From assembly GCF_022419205.1 (NCBI RefSeq), contig NZ_JAJOZU010000004.1, positions 132,995 to 196,994 of the forward strand: DNA of 64,000 bases, given 5' to 3'. Below are positions 10,786 to 20,159 of the stretch, one piece after another. The position numbers and the translations under genes were made by a program. The stretch is from Thermomonas alba. GTDB lineage: Bacteria; Pseudomonadota; Gammaproteobacteria; Xanthomonadales; Xanthomonadaceae. A model generated the notes under the pieces. That model saw only the letters and a list, made by a program, of their open reading frames with translations. It was not told the DNA's origin and did not search any database. Each line of letters opens with the position of its first letter. Positions within the stretch are counted from its first letter, which is position 1.

Positions 10786-11355
10786 ATGCTCACCCTCCAG
10801 GCGCTCGACTCCCGCCGTTCCGTTCCCGCCCGTCAACTGACATCGCCCGGCCCGGACGAGGCGCAGCTGCTGCGCATCCTGCGCACCGCCGTGCGCGTGC
10901 CCGACCACGGCAAGCGGGTGCCGTTCCGGTTCCTGCGCATCGCAGGCCCTGCCCGCGCGGCGCTGGCCGACGCCGCGCTCGCGCGCCTGCGCGAGCGCGA
11001 GCCGGAGGCCGGCGCGGCAGTGGAGGAGAAGCTGCGCACGCGCTTCACCCTGCCGCCGCTGACGCTGGCGGTGATCGCGCGGCTGGGCACGGACCCCAAG
11101 ATCCCGGAAGCCGAGCGCCGCGCCAGCGCCGCCTGCGTCTGCCTCCTGGTGCTGCAGGCCGCGCAGGCGGAAGGCTTCGGCGCGCAATGGTTGACCGGCT
11201 GGCTGGCTTATGACCGTCCGTTCCTGGAAGGCACGCTGGGGCTGGCCGCGGACGAGGAACTGGTGGGGACGATCGCCATCGGCACCCCGCAGGTCGCCGC
11301 GCCCGAGCGCGAGCGCCCCGACCCGGCCGCGCTGCTGGCGGACTGGCATCCCTGA
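10786..11355 (+). CDS. Nitroreductase family protein (YdjA-like)
   Basis: 189 residues from ATG 10786 (MLTLQALDSRRSVPARQL); an ATG ten codons earlier (10756) is possible. The ALDSRRSVP start, the VRVPDHGKRVPFRF segment and the late FGAQWLTGWLAYD and IAIGTP motifs are typical of the small FMN-dependent nitroreductases of the YdjA/TdsD subgroup. Such enzymes reduce nitro groups or quinones with NAD(P)H; the natural substrate is unknown. It is divergent from pntA1, so promoters for both lie in 10711-10785. Confidence 0.82.
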   Translation: MLTLQALDSRRSVPARQLTSPGPDEAQLLRILRTAVRVPDHGKRVPFRFLRIAGPARAALADAALARLREREPEAGAAVEEKLRTRFTLPPLTLAVIARLGTDPKIPEAERRASAACVCLLVLQAAQAEGFGAQWLTGWLAYDRPFLEGTLGLAADEELVGTIAIGTPQVAAPERERPDPAALLADWHP

Positions 11356-11387
11356 GCCGGACCGCGGCCGCCGCCTACAATCGCCGG

Positions 11388-12281
11388 ATGACCGCGCACA
11401 CGCTCCACCTCGTCGATGCCTCGCTGTACGTGTTCCGCGCCTGGCATTCGCTGCCGGACGAGTTCCACGACGCCGACGGCTGGCCGACCAACGCGGTGCA
11501 CGGCTTCGCCCGCTTCCTGCTGGAGCTGCTGGAACGCGAGCGTCCGACCCACATCGCCATCGCCTTCGACGAGGCGCTGGACTCCTGCTTCCGCAACACG
11601 CTGTATTCGGCCTACAAGGCCAACCGCGAGCCGGCCCCGCCGGAACTGCGCCGCCAGTTCGCCTGGTGCAAGGCGCTGTGCCAGGCGCTGGGGCTTTCGA
11701 CCCTGGCGCATACCGACTATGAGGCCGACGACCTGATCGGCAGCGCCGCCCACCGCGCGCGCGGGCGTGGCTTCCGCAGCGTGATCGTGTCCGCCGACAA
11801 GGATCTCTCGCAGCTGCTGCATCCGGGCGACGAGCAGTACGACTTCGCCAAGGGCGAGCGCTGGGGCGCGGATGGGGTGAAGGCGCGGCACGGCGTGCAC
11901 GCGCACCAGATCGCCGACTATCTGGCGCTGACCGGCGATGCGGTGGACAACATCCCCGGCATCCTCGGCATCGGCCCGAAGTCGGCAGCGGTGCTGCTGG
12001 CGCATTTCGGCTCGCTGGACGCGCTGCTGGAACGCCTCGACGAAGTGCCGTTCCTGCGTCTGCGCGGCGCCGCGCAGTTGGCCGCGCGTCTGCGCGAACA
12101 GCGCCCGCAGGCCCTGCTGTGGCGACAGCTGACCACGATCGCGCTGGACGCCCCGCTGCCGGCGCACGACTTCCCCCGCCAGGGCGGCGACCCGGCCGAG
12201 CTGGACGCGCTGGCCGACTGGGTCGGCTTCGGCCCGCTCACCCGCCGGCGGCTGGCCGCCGCGGCCGGCCTGCCCGCATAG
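11388..12281 (+). CDS. Stand-alone 5'-3' exonuclease / flap endonuclease
   Basis: 297 residues, matching the 5' nuclease domain of DNA polymerase I without the polymerase. It has the first acidic residue in LHLVDASLYVFRAWHS, FRNTLYSAYKANREP (helical arch), YEADDLIGSAA, VIVSADKDLSQLL, and a helix-hairpin-helix in LTGDAVDNIPGILGIGPKSAAVLL. The acidic metal ligands appear intact, so an active enzyme is expected, acting on 5' flaps or RNA primers. The protein is close in size to E. coli ExoIX/Xni but keeps more acidic residues than that protein. It begins 32 bp after the nitroreductase stop. Confidence 0.88.
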   Translation: MTAHTLHLVDASLYVFRAWHSLPDEFHDADGWPTNAVHGFARFLLELLERERPTHIAIAFDEALDSCFRNTLYSAYKANREPAPPELRRQFAWCKALCQALGLSTLAHTDYEADDLIGSAAHRARGRGFRSVIVSADKDLSQLLHPGDEQYDFAKGERWGADGVKARHGVHAHQIADYLALTGDAVDNIPGILGIGPKSAAVLLAHFGSLDALLERLDEVPFLRLRGAAQLAARLREQRPQALLWRQLTTIALDAPLPAHDFPRQGGDPAELDALADWVGFGPLTRRRLAAAAGLPA

Positions 12282-12310
12282 CAGTCATCCGGCTGCGCTA
12301 GCATCGGGGC

Positions 12311-12853
12311 ATGAACGAGGCCCGTGAAATCCTCCACGAAGGCCAATGGCTGCGCCTGGTGCGCATCGGCCATTGGGAATCCTGCGAACGCGTGCACGGC
12401 GAGGGCATGGCGGTGATCATCATCGCCGTCACCCCGGCCGACGAGGTGCTGTTCGTCGAGCAGTACCGCATCCCGCTGGGCGCGCGCACGATCGAGATGC
12501 CGGCCGGGCTGGTGGGCGACGATCCGGCGCATGCCACCCTGCTCGAGGCCGCGCGCGCGGAGTTGATCGAGGAAACCGGCTGGGCGCCGGGCCGGTTGGA
12601 GGTGCTGCTCACCGGCCCCACCAGCTCGGGCATGAGCAACGAACGCATCGCCTTCGTGCGCGCCCGCGACCTGGTGCGCGTGGGCGCGGGCGGCGGCATC
12701 GGCGATGAGCGCATCACCGTGCACGCGGTGCCGCGCCGGGAGGCCCCGGCCTGGCTGATGCGCAAGCACGCGGAAGGCTACGAGCTGGACCTCAAGCTCT
12801 GGGCCGGGCTGTGGATGATCGAGCGCAACCCGGACGGCAGCCCGGCGGACTGA
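12311..12853 (+). CDS. NUDIX hydrolase, ADP-sugar/ADP-ribose pyrophosphatase type
   Basis: 180 residues. The start MNEAREILHEGQWLRL and the VEQYRIPLGARTIEMPAG segment are typical of ADP-ribose/ADP-sugar pyrophosphatases (NudE/NudF group). The NUDIX box reads PAGLVGDDPAHA followed by LLEAARAELIEETGW. It is about three residues longer than the standard G-x5-E-x7-REUxEExGU spacing, and the R of REU is replaced by A with an R just before it. This longer loop seems to be a family variant, but it leaves exact substrate and activity uncertain. The catalytic EE pair is intact. Confidence 0.82.
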   Translation: MNEAREILHEGQWLRLVRIGHWESCERVHGEGMAVIIIAVTPADEVLFVEQYRIPLGARTIEMPAGLVGDDPAHATLLEAARAELIEETGWAPGRLEVLLTGPTSSGMSNERIAFVRARDLVRVGAGGGIGDERITVHAVPRREAPAWLMRKHAEGYELDLKLWAGLWMIERNPDGSPAD

Positions 12854-12866
12854 ACGCCACCGCGCC

Positions 12867-13814
12867 TCAACCGCCGGCGAAACGGTCGGTGGCGCGCACC
12901 AGCGCGTCCACGTTCTCGGCCTCGAACGCCGAATGCCCGGAGGCCGGGCTGACCACCAGTTCCGCGCGCGGCCAGGCCGCGTGCAGGTCGAAGGCGTTCT
13001 GGATCGGGCAGACCACGTCGTAGCGGCCGTGCACGATCACGCCGGGGATGTCGGCGATCCGGTGCGCGTCGCGCAGCAGCTGGCCTTCCTCCTCGAAGAA
13101 CCCGCCGTGGACGAAGTAGTGGTTCTCGATCCGCGCGAACGCCAGCGCGAACTGCGGGTCGCCGTGGGTCTCGGCGTAGTCGTCGGGGATGTGCAGGTAG
13201 CTGGTGGCCCCTTCCCAGATGCTCCAGGCGCGCGCCGCGGCCAGCCGCACGCGCTCATCCCCGGACGTCAGCCGCCGGTAGTAGGCGCCGATCAGATCAC
13301 AGCGCTCCACTGGCGGGATCGGCGCCAGGAAATGCTTCCACGCATCCGGGAACAGACGGCTGGCGCCTTCCTGATAGAACCATTCCAGCTCCCAGCGGCG
13401 CAGCAGGAAGATGCCGCGCAGCACCAGCTCGGTGACCCGCTGCGGGTGGGTTTCGGCATAGGCCAGCGCCAGCGTCGAACCCCAGCTGCCGCCGAACACC
13501 TGCCAGCGCGCGATGCCCAGGTGCTCGCGCAGCTTTTCGATATCGGCGACCAGGTCCCAGGTGGTGTTGTCCACCAGATCGGCATGCGGCGTGCTGCGCC
13601 CGGCGCCGCGCTGGTCGAACAGCACGATGCGGTACTTCGCCGGATCGTGGAAGCGCCGCATGTTGGCGCTGCAGCCGCCGCCCGGGCCGCCGTGCAGAAG
13701 CACCACCGGCTTGCCGTCGGGATTGCCGCACTCTTCCCAGTACAGGGTGTGGCGGGCGTCCACCGCGAGCATGCCGCTGCGGTAGGGCGTGATCTCGGGA
13801 TACAGGCTGCGCAT
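12867..13814 (-). CDS. pip: Proline iminopeptidase
   Basis: 315 residues; alpha/beta-hydrolase that removes N-terminal proline from peptides (family S33). It shows the oxyanion motif LLHGGPGGGCSANM, DQRGAGRSTPHA, the nucleophile elbow FGGSWGSTLALAYA, and the C-terminal VHGRYDVVCPIQ (Asp) and PASGHSAFE (His) of the triad. The length and the N-terminal YPEITPYRSGML agree with proteobacterial Pip. There is no signal peptide, so it is cytoplasmic. It converges on the NUDIX gene (13 bp between stops). Confidence 0.94.
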   Translation of the reverse strand: MRSLYPEITPYRSGMLAVDARHTLYWEECGNPDGKPVVLLHGGPGGGCSANMRRFHDPAKYRIVLFDQRGAGRSTPHADLVDNTTWDLVADIEKLREHLGIARWQVFGGSWGSTLALAYAETHPQRVTELVLRGIFLLRRWELEWFYQEGASRLFPDAWKHFLAPIPPVERCDLIGAYYRRLTSGDERVRLAAARAWSIWEGATSYLHIPDDYAETHGDPQFALAFARIENHYFVHGGFFEEEGQLLRDAHRIADIPGVIVHGRYDVVCPIQNAFDLHAAWPRAELVVSPASGHSAFEAENVDALVRATDRFAGG

Positions 13815-13878
13815 GGGAAGGCTCCAGTGTGAGGGAAGGCGTCGATTCTAGCTGGCCGCTGCGTCCGCCCTGCCCTCC

Positions 13879-14724
13879 TCATCCTGGCACAGGCGGCGCG
13901 ATCTGTGTCCGGCGTCCCAGGCTGACGCGGTCGCGCCCTTCCAGATCGCGCTCGGTCGCAACTTCCACGAAGCCCGCCGCCTCCAGCAGGCCGCGCACCG
14001 CTGCGCCCTGGTTCCAGCCGTGCTCCAGCAGCAGCCAGCCACCCGGATGCAGATGGCGTCCGGCATCGCGCACGATCACCCGGATCGCGTCCAGCCCGTC
14101 GGCACCGGAGGCCAGCGCGGCCGGCGGCTCGAAGCGCAGGTCGCCCTGCGTCAGGTGGGGATCACCGGCCTCGATGTAGGGCGGGTTGCTCGCGATCAGG
14201 TCGAACCGCTCCCCGCACAGCGGGGCCAGCCAGTCGCCCTGGCGGAACTCGACCCGGCCGAGGCCCAGCCGTTCGGCGTTGCGCCTGGCCACTGCGAGCG
14301 CCGCGACGCTGGCATCGGTGGCGACGATCCGCGCCTGCGGACGCTCGCGCGCCAGCGCCAGCGCGATCGCGCCGCTGCCGGTGCCGAGATCGGCTACCCG
14401 CAGCGGCTGTCCCGCCGGCAGCCGCGCCAGCGCCAGTTCGACCAAGCATTCGGTCTCCGGACGCGGGATCAGGGTGGCCGGGCCCACTTCCAGCTCCAGG
14501 CTCCAGAACCCCTGCCGCCCGAGCAGATAGGCCACCGGCTCGCCCGCCTGCCGGCGCGCCAGCAGGGCCTCGAATCGCGCCTGCGCGGGTGCGGGCACCG
14601 CTGCCTCCGGATGCGCGTACAGCCAGCCGCGCGATCGCCCCAGCGCCTCGGCGAGCAGCAGTTCGCGATCGATCGGCTCGATTCCCTCCGCCTGAATGCG
14701 GAGCAGCACGGACACCGTAGGCAT
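13879..14724 (-). CDS. prmC: Release factor N5-glutamine methyltransferase
   Basis: 281 residues from ATG 14724 ([14 protein letters not shown]). It methylates the GGQ glutamine of release factors RF1/RF2. Visible are the N-terminal helical domain with [11 protein letters not shown] and [16 protein letters not shown], the [13 protein letters not shown] segment, the SAM-binding [14 protein letters not shown], and the catalytic NPPY (residues 180-183, [13 protein letters not shown]). prfA often precedes prmC; here its upstream neighbour is the divergent ahpC, so prmC is uncoupled from prfA. Confidence 0.93.
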   Translation of the reverse strand: MPTVSVLLRIQAEGIEPIDRELLLAEALGRSRGWLYAHPEAAVPAPAQARFEALLARRQAGEPVAYLLGRQGFWSLELEVGPATLIPRPETECLVELALARLPAGQPLRVADLGTGSGAIALALARERPQARIVATDASVAALAVARRNAERLGLGRVEFRQGDWLAPLCGERFDLIASNPPYIEAGDPHLTQGDLRFEPPAALASGADGLDAIRVIVRDAGRHLHPGGWLLLEHGWNQGAAVRGLLEAAGFVEVATERDLEGRDRVSLGRRTQIAPPVPG

Positions 14725-14815
14725 GCTCAAGCAACCCAGAAGAAGCCGCAAGATGCACGCAGATGAGCGTGCTTTTGCAGGAGATGGCGCATTTTCTTTC
14801 TTTTATTTGATTTCT

Positions 14816-14842
14816 CTATCGCAACGATAGAAATGATTTTAT
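14816..14842 (+). promoter_or_regulatory. Probable OxyR binding site upstream of ahpC
   Basis: CTAT (14816-14819), seven bases, then ATAG (14827-14830): a perfect match to the central two quarter-sites of the OxyR motif ATAG-N7-CTAT-N7-ATAG-N7-CTAT. The outer quarters are weak (ATTT at 14805; TTAT one base off at 14839). The core lies inside a larger inverted repeat, TTTCTCTATCG-CAA-CGATAGAAA. It is 81 bp before the ahpC start, in an unusually AT-rich stretch, and oxyR itself is in the same cluster. Confidence 0.6.
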
Positions 14843-14910
14843 TGATTGATCGAATCGCGACCGCTACCTTCACGCCACCCTTCCCCTCCAACAGAAAAGG
14901 AGAGTTCGAC

Positions 14911-15507
14911 ATGACCCTGCAAGACAACGAACAGCTCGACCGTCGCCCACTGATCAACACCCGCATCCCCACGTTCAAGGCGCAAGCCTACCGCGAGGGC
15001 AAGTTCATCGAAGTCACCGACAAGGATCTGCTCGGCAAGTGGTCGGTGCTGATCTTCATGCCGGCGGCCTTCACCTTCAATTGCCCGACCGAGATCGAGG
15101 ACGCGGCGGAGCACTACGCCGAGTTCCAGAAGCTGGGCGCCGAGGTCTACATCGTCACCACCGACACCCACTTCTCGCACAAGGTGTGGCACGAGACCAG
15201 CCCGGCGGTGGGCAAGGCCAAGTTCCCGCTGGTCGGTGATCCCGCCCACCGTCTGACCCGCGCCTTCGGCGTGCACATCGAGGAAGAGGGCCTGGCCCTG
15301 CGCGGCACCTTCATCGTCAACCCGGACGGACTGATCAAGACCATGGAAGTCCACGACAACGCCATCGCGCGCGACGTCAGCGAGACCTTGCGCAAGCTGA
15401 AGGCCGCGCAGTACGTCGCTGCGCATCCGAACGAGGTCTGCCCGGCCAAGTGGAACGAGGGCGCCAAGACGATCAAGCCGTCGCTGGAACTGGTCGGCAA
15501 GATCTGA
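14911..15507 (+). CDS. ahpC: Alkyl hydroperoxide reductase subunit C (typical 2-Cys peroxiredoxin)
   Basis: 198 residues. It reduces H2O2, peroxynitrite and organic peroxides using electrons from AhpF. The peroxidatic cysteine is C58 in FTFNCPTE and the resolving cysteine C177 in [16 protein letters not shown] is represented by [12 protein letters not shown]. It has about 11 extra N-terminal residues compared with E. coli AhpC ([20 protein letters not shown]). Strong AAAGGAGAG ribosome-binding site 8 bp before the ATG. First gene of the ahpC-ahpF-oxyR cluster, behind a probable OxyR operator. Confidence 0.96.
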   Translation: MTLQDNEQLDRRPLINTRIPTFKAQAYREGKFIEVTDKDLLGKWSVLIFMPAAFTFNCPTEIEDAAEHYAEFQKLGAEVYIVTTDTHFSHKVWHETSPAVGKAKFPLVGDPAHRLTRAFGVHIEEEGLALRGTFIVNPDGLIKTMEVHDNAIARDVSETLRKLKAAQYVAAHPNEVCPAKWNEGAKTIKPSLELVGKI

Positions 15508-15556
15508 TGCCCGGTCCGTGCCGGCGGCAGCTCCAGGCCCCGCCGCCGGCATCCGC

Positions 15557-15580
15557 CCCTCTCCCCACACGGGGAGAGGG
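15557..15580 (+). other. Perfect intergenic hairpin between ahpC and ahpF
   Basis: CCCTCTCCCC-ACAC-GGGGAGAGGG: a 10-bp perfect stem with a 4-nt loop and no T-run after it, in the 145-bp gap between ahpC and ahpF. Sequences of this type (CCCTCTCC...GGAGAGGG) are common intergenic palindromes in GC-rich gammaproteobacteria. It could protect the 3' end of ahpC mRNA and so set the ratio of AhpC to AhpF. Confidence 0.6.
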
Positions 15581-15652
15581 CTGCGGTCAGCTCCGGCCCG
15601 ACCGCTGCTGGCCGCAGCGCTCTCCCATCCCTCCCCCCACGAGGATGCCCAC

Positions 15653-17224
15653 ATGCTCGATCAAGACCTCAAGACCCAACTGGCCGGCTATCTCGAACAC
15701 ATCCGAGAGCCGATCGAACTGGTGGCGGCGCTGGACGACTCCGAATCCTCGCGCGAGCTGGACGCACTGCTGGACGAGATCGCCGCGCTCTCGCCGAAGA
15801 TCACCCGCGTCGCCGGCGATGCCGCGCGTAAGCCTTCGTTCCTGATCCGCCGCGTCGGCAGCGACGTGCAGGTCGGCTTCGCCGGCATTCCGCTCGGCCA
15901 TGAATTCACCTCGCTGGTGCTGGCGCTGCTGCAGGTCGGCGGGCATCCGGTCAAGATCGACGAGGCGCTGGCCGCGCAGGTGCGCGCGCTGGATGGCGAC
16001 TACCGCTTCGAAACCTACATGTCGCTGCATTGCCAGAGCTGCCCGGATACGATCCAGGCGCTGAACGCGATGAGCGTGCTGAATCCGCGCATCCGTCACG
16101 TGGCGATCGACGGCGCGCTGTTCCGCGACGAGGTCGAGGCGCGCCAGATCCTGTCGGTGCCGACCGTCTATCTCAACGGCGAGCTGTTCGACACCGGGCG
16201 CATGAGCGTCGAGCAGATCCTCGCCAAGCTCGATACCGGCGCTGCCGCGCGCGCCGCCGATGCGCTGAAGGATCGCGCGCCCTACGACGTGCTGATCGTC
16301 GGCGGCGGGCCGGCCGGCGCGGCGGCCGCGATCTACGCCGCGCGCAAGGGCATCCGCACTGGCCTTGTGACCGAGCGCTTCGGCGGCCAGGTGCTGGACA
16401 CCCTGGGCATCGAGAACTTCCCGTCGGTCGAATACACCGAAGGCCCGAAACTGGCCGCCGCGCTGGAAGCGCATGTGCGCAGCTATGGGGTGGACGTGAT
16501 CACCGCCCAGACCGCGCGCGCACTGCGTCCGGCTGGCGCAGACGGGCTGTCCACGATCGAACTGGAAAGCGGCGCGAGCCTGCGCGCGCGCAGCGTGGTA
16601 CTGGCGCCAGGCGCGCGCTGGCGCCAGACCGGCGTGCCCGGCGAGGCCGAGTACCGCACGCGCGGCGTCACCTATTGCCCGCACTGCGACGGCCCGCTGT
16701 TCAAAGGCAAGCCGGTGGCGGTGATCGGCGGCGGCAACTCCGGGGTGGAGGCCGCGATCGACCTCGCCGGCATCGCGGCGCACGTCACCTTGATCGAGTA
16801 CGAGAGCAAGCTGCGCGCCGATGAGGTGTTGCAGCGCAAGCTGCGCAGCCTGCCCAATGTAAGCGTCGTGGTGAACGCGCAAACCACCGAGATGCTGGGC
16901 GACGGCAAGCGCCTGACCGGGCTGCGCTATCTCGAGCGCGGCACCACGGCGCATCACGACATCGCGGTGGACGGCGTGTTCGTGCAGATCGGGCTGCTGC
17001 CGAATACCGAGTGGCTCAAGGGCACGTTGCAGCTCTCGCCACGCGGCGAGATCGTGATCGACGACCGCGGCCAGACCTCGCTGCCCGGAGTATTTGCGGC
17101 CGGCGATGCCACCACCGAGCCCTACAAGCAGATCGTGGTGGCGATGGGCGCCGGCTCGACCGCCGCGCTGTCCGCCTTCGACCACCTGATCCGCACCCCG
17201 GCGGACACCGCGCAGGCGGCCTGA
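15653..17224 (+). CDS. ahpF: Alkyl hydroperoxide reductase subunit F
   Basis: 523 residues; flavoprotein disulfide reductase that passes electrons from NADH to AhpC. Its N-terminal tandem thioredoxin-fold domain carries the CxxC pair C127/C130 (LHCQSCPD). The FAD-binding motif [17 protein letters not shown] and the second redox pair C342/C345 ([15 protein letters not shown]) follow, then NADH-binding [13 protein letters not shown] and C-terminal [10 protein letters not shown]. The length is normal. The ATG at 15653 has GAGGA upstream. It lies 145 bp after ahpC with a hairpin between them, and 39 bp before oxyR. Confidence 0.96.
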   Translation: MLDQDLKTQLAGYLEHIREPIELVAALDDSESSRELDALLDEIAALSPKITRVAGDAARKPSFLIRRVGSDVQVGFAGIPLGHEFTSLVLALLQVGGHPVKIDEALAAQVRALDGDYRFETYMSLHCQSCPDTIQALNAMSVLNPRIRHVAIDGALFRDEVEARQILSVPTVYLNGELFDTGRMSVEQILAKLDTGAAARAADALKDRAPYDVLIVGGGPAGAAAAIYAARKGIRTGLVTERFGGQVLDTLGIENFPSVEYTEGPKLAAALEAHVRSYGVDVITAQTARALRPAGADGLSTIELESGASLRARSVVLAPGARWRQTGVPGEAEYRTRGVTYCPHCDGPLFKGKPVAVIGGGNSGVEAAIDLAGIAAHVTLIEYESKLRADEVLQRKLRSLPNVSVVVNAQTTEMLGDGKRLTGLRYLERGTTAHHDIAVDGVFVQIGLLPNTEWLKGTLQLSPRGEIVIDDRGQTSLPGVFAAGDATTEPYKQIVVAMGAGSTAALSAFDHLIRTPADTAQAA

Positions 17225-17263
17225 CGCGGCACCCAGCCCGATGGCATTGCGACGGAGGCGGGC

Positions 17264-18163
17264 ATGAACCTGCGTGACCTGAAGTACCTGGTGGCGCTGG
17301 CCGACCTACGCCACTTCGGCAAGGCGGCGGAAGCCTGCTTCGTCAGCCAGCCCACGCTCTCCACCCAGATCCGCAAGCTGGAGGACGAGCTGGGCGTGGT
17401 GCTGATCGAACGCGCGCCGCGCAAGGTGATGCTCACCGCTGCCGGGCAAGACGTGGTGGCGCGCGCGCGCCGGATCGTGGCCGATGTCGAGGACATGAAA
17501 GAGGCCGCCCGCCGCAGCCATGACCCGGCCTCCGGCAGCCTGCGCCTGGGCGTGTTCCCCACCCTCGGGCCGTACCTTCTGCCGCACGTAGTGCCGGCGC
17601 TGCGCGCGGCCTTCCCGAAGCTGGAATTGCTGCTGGTCGAGGAGAAGAGCGATGTGCTGCTGCAACGCCTGCGCGACGGCCAGCTGGATGCCGCGCTGCT
17701 GGCGCTGCCGCTGCACGATGAGTCGCTGCATGCCGAGTTTCTGTTCGAAGAACCATTCCTGCTGGCCGCGCCGGAAGGACACCCGCTGACACAAAAGCGC
17801 GGCCTGCGCATCCAAGACCTCGGCCACGAGACCCTGCTGCTGCTGGAGGACGGCCACTGCCTGCGCGACCAGGCGCTGGACGTGTGCCGCCTGGCCGGGG
17901 CGCAGGAAAAGACAGGCTTTCGCGCCACCAGCCTGGAAACCCTGCGCCAGATGGTCGCGGCCGGGGTCGGCATCACCCTGCTGCCGGCGCTCTCCGTGCA
18001 CGCACCGGTGGCGCAGCCGGCGGGTCTTTGCCTGGCGCCGTTCGCCGATCCGCCACCGACCCGACGCATCGCTCTGGTCTGGCGCAAATCGTCGGCGCTG
18101 GAGGGTTTCCTACGCCAGGTAGCGGAGGTCATCGCCACCCAGGCGCAGGCCCTCTTGCACTGA
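17264..18163 (+). CDS. oxyR: Hydrogen-peroxide-sensing LysR regulator OxyR
   Basis: 299 residues. The N-terminal winged helix-turn-helix begins MNLRDLKYLVALADLRHFGKAA and includes CFVSQPTLSTQIRKLE. The sensing cysteines fall at C199 and C208 (DGHCLRDQALDVC), the same numbers as in E. coli OxyR, so the disulfide switch is expected to work. Directly downstream of ahpF in the same direction, it probably belongs to the operon and regulates ahpC through the site at 14816-14842. The gap of 39 bp contains GGAGG before the ATG. Confidence 0.95.
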   Translation: MNLRDLKYLVALADLRHFGKAAEACFVSQPTLSTQIRKLEDELGVVLIERAPRKVMLTAAGQDVVARARRIVADVEDMKEAARRSHDPASGSLRLGVFPTLGPYLLPHVVPALRAAFPKLELLLVEEKSDVLLQRLRDGQLDAALLALPLHDESLHAEFLFEEPFLLAAPEGHPLTQKRGLRIQDLGHETLLLLEDGHCLRDQALDVCRLAGAQEKTGFRATSLETLRQMVAAGVGITLLPALSVHAPVAQPAGLCLAPFADPPPTRRIALVWRKSSALEGFLRQVAEVIATQAQALLH

Positions 18164-18184
18164 TCTGGCCAGTTTCTCACCCCC

Positions 18185-18817
18185 ATGCTGTCCCGCCCTC
18201 GCCTGCTGCTGATCGTCGCCACCTGCCTGGCCCTGTCCTGGTGGCTGGCGCATCCGCGCGTGGACCTGCCGAAGCCGGCCGTTGCCACGTCCACCTGCCC
18301 ACTGCCACCGCGGGTGGGACGAAGCGAGCCGCCGCTGCAAACGTCCGTCCCACCCGGCCTGCGCCTGCCCACGCAGGGCACCGCCACCCTCACGCCGCTG
18401 GCAGGGTTCAGCGTCGCGGCGCGGGTTCTCGGCCGCGAGGACTACCGCTTCGGCCACGAAGCGGACTTTTCGCCGACCGACCTCGCGCTCGGCTGGGGCC
18501 GCATGAGCGAGGATGCGGTGCTCGATCGCCTGGAGATCCGTCAGGGCGGCCGCTGGTACCACTACCGCTGGCAACCACCGCCGCCGATTCCACCCGCAGA
18601 GATCGCGAACAGCAGCGCCAACATGCACATCGTGCCGGCCGCGCCCGAGGTGCGTGAGGCGCTGGCTCGCGTACGCGTCGGCCAGCGCATACGGATCGAC
18701 GGCTGGCTGGTGCGGATCGACGACGGGCGCTGGCACTGGGTCAGCTCGCTGCGCCGCGACGACACCGGCAACGGCGCCTGCGAACTGGTCTATGCCTGTG
18801 CGATCACCCCGCTCTGA
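18185..18817 (+). CDS. Conserved hypothetical exported/membrane-anchored protein
   Basis: 210 residues with an N-terminal hydrophobic segment (RLLLIVATCLALSWWLAH) acting as anchor or signal, then a proline-rich stretch. A conserved globular part follows, containing VAARVLGREDYRFG, ADFSPTDLALGWGRMSE, GGRWYHYRW and SSANMHIVPA. I recognise this as a widespread uncharacterised family in proteobacteria; no function is known to me. It follows oxyR by 21 bp and may be transcribed with it, but nothing links it to peroxide stress. It converges on the DMT exporter gene. Confidence 0.7.
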   Translation: MLSRPRLLLIVATCLALSWWLAHPRVDLPKPAVATSTCPLPPRVGRSEPPLQTSVPPGLRLPTQGTATLTPLAGFSVAARVLGREDYRFGHEADFSPTDLALGWGRMSEDAVLDRLEIRQGGRWYHYRWQPPPPIPPAEIANSSANMHIVPAAPEVREALARVRVGQRIRIDGWLVRIDDGRWHWVSSLRRDDTGNGACELVYACAITPL

Positions 18818-18846
18818 CGCCGCCGACCAAGCCCATGTCCCCCGCC

Positions 18847-19767
18847 TCACGGCTCCTGCGCCGGCAGCGGCGGCTGCCGAGGGCGGAGCCCGGCCACGAA
18901 AATCCCGGCCAGGCTGACCACCAGCCCCAGCCACTGCCGCAGCGACACCGGCACGTCGAACAGCAGCACGTCCAGCAGATAGGCCACGATCGGCTGCGCC
19001 AGCAGCAACAGGCCGGCCAGCGCCACCGGCAATGCGCCCAGCGCGCGCGAGATCAGGATCCAGCTCAGGCAGTGGCCGACCGCCGCCAGTGCCAGCAGCA
19101 CGCCCCAGGCGTGCAGGGACGGCGGCCGGAACACCTCGCCCTCGGCCCAGCCGATCGCCCCCAGGCACAGCGCGCTGCCGAACGCCGCCAGGCACAGCAC
19201 CTGCTCCACCGGTACCCGCGCGCGCCCGGCGCCGGCCAGCGCCTGGGTGCGCTTGATCCCGATGTTGTAGGCGGCATACGCGACCCCGGTGGCCAGCCCC
19301 AGCCAGACCCCGCCGCGGTACTGCGGCGGCAGGCTGGCCCAGTCCGCGCCCAGCAGCAGCCACAACCCGAAGAACGCCAGCAGCACGCCGGCCACGAAGC
19401 GCGGCCCCAGCCGCTCGCGGAACAGCAGCACGCCCGCCAGCGCCATGAAGAACACCTGCGCGTTCGCCAGCAGGGTGGCCAGGCCCGGGCCGATCCGCAG
19501 GATGCTCTGGTGCCACATCCACAGGTCGATGGCGAACGCCAGCACCGGCACCGCCAGCCAGCGCCAGGCCTTGCCGGGCAGCGCCTGCCAGCCGTGGCGC
19601 AGGGTCACCAGCGCGGCCAGCAGCACGCCGGCCAGCAGCATTCGCCAGAACGCCACCGCGGTCGGCGGCATCCCGGCCAGCCGCACCATGATGCCGTTGC
19701 TGCCGATGATCGCGGCCCCGGCCAGCAGCTGCAGGCTGGCCGCGCGTGACGCCTGCGCCTGGCTCAT
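18847..19767 (-). CDS. EamA/DMT superfamily transporter
   Basis: 306 residues with about ten transmembrane helices in two homologous EamA halves (first half [28 protein letters not shown], second half after about residue 150). Members export amino acids, nucleosides or other metabolites; the substrate is not predictable. The ATG at 19767 is chosen over one seven codons upstream because it overlaps the stop of the preceding DUF2007 gene as ATGA, indicating translational coupling. Confidence 0.82.
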   Translation of the reverse strand: MSQAQASRAASLQLLAGAAIIGSNGIMVRLAGMPPTAVAFWRMLLAGVLLAALVTLRHGWQALPGKAWRWLAVPVLAFAIDLWMWHQSILRIGPGLATLLANAQVFFMALAGVLLFRERLGPRFVAGVLLAFFGLWLLLGADWASLPPQYRGGVWLGLATGVAYAAYNIGIKRTQALAGAGRARVPVEQVLCLAAFGSALCLGAIGWAEGEVFRPPSLHAWGVLLALAAVGHCLSWILISRALGALPVALAGLLLLAQPIVAYLLDVLLFDVPVSLRQWLGLVVSLAGIFVAGLRPRQPPLPAQEP

Positions 19768-20051
19768 GCAGGATCGCCGGCCGGCCACCCGTCCGCATCG
19801 GCCTGGCGATCAGGCTGGTGATCGCCATCCGCTGCCGCGGCCTGCCCCAGCTGCAGCTGCGCGACTACCTCACGCGCCGCCGGCTCGGCGGCATCCACCA
19901 CCATCACCGCAACCAGCCCGAACACGCCGAGCTCGCCGATTCCGCCGGTCAGCGCCTCTCCGCGCACATAGGCCGGGATGCCGGCATCCTCCAGCGCATG
20001 CTTGACCAGATGCGCGTCGATCAGGTTGGCGGCGTCGTACACGGTGCGCAT
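19764..20051 (-). CDS. DUF2007 (putative signal-transducing) protein
   Basis: 95 residues. The first ~70 match the DUF2007 fold: [32 protein letters not shown], then [17 protein letters not shown]. The rest is a charged, disordered tail. The domain resembles a PII-like ferredoxin fold, but its role is unknown. It is coupled to the downstream DMT transporter by an ATGA overlap and may regulate it. It is divergent from glnS. Confidence 0.75.
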   Translation of the reverse strand: MRTVYDAANLIDAHLVKHALEDAGIPAYVRGEALTGGIGELGVFGLVAVMVVDAAEPAAREVVAQLQLGQAAAADGDHQPDRQADADGWPAGDPA

Positions 20052-20159
20052 CGGTCCTCCTCGCAGCCGGCCCAGCGTACCCTCGGAGCCGCAAACACGG
20101 AAGCCGGCCCGGCGGGGCTCGGATACACTAGCCCGCTACCTGTTTGCGACCTCTCTGCC

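Noticed and set aside
12311-12853. NUDIX hydrolase as inactive because the box deviates
   Set aside because: The catalytic EE pair is present, and longer PAGLVGD-type loops seem to be a normal variant of the ADP-ribose pyrophosphatase branch.
15587-17185. Open frame of more than 500 codons antisense to ahpF
   Set aside because: Same reason: GC-driven shadow of a confident gene, with no recognisable domain.
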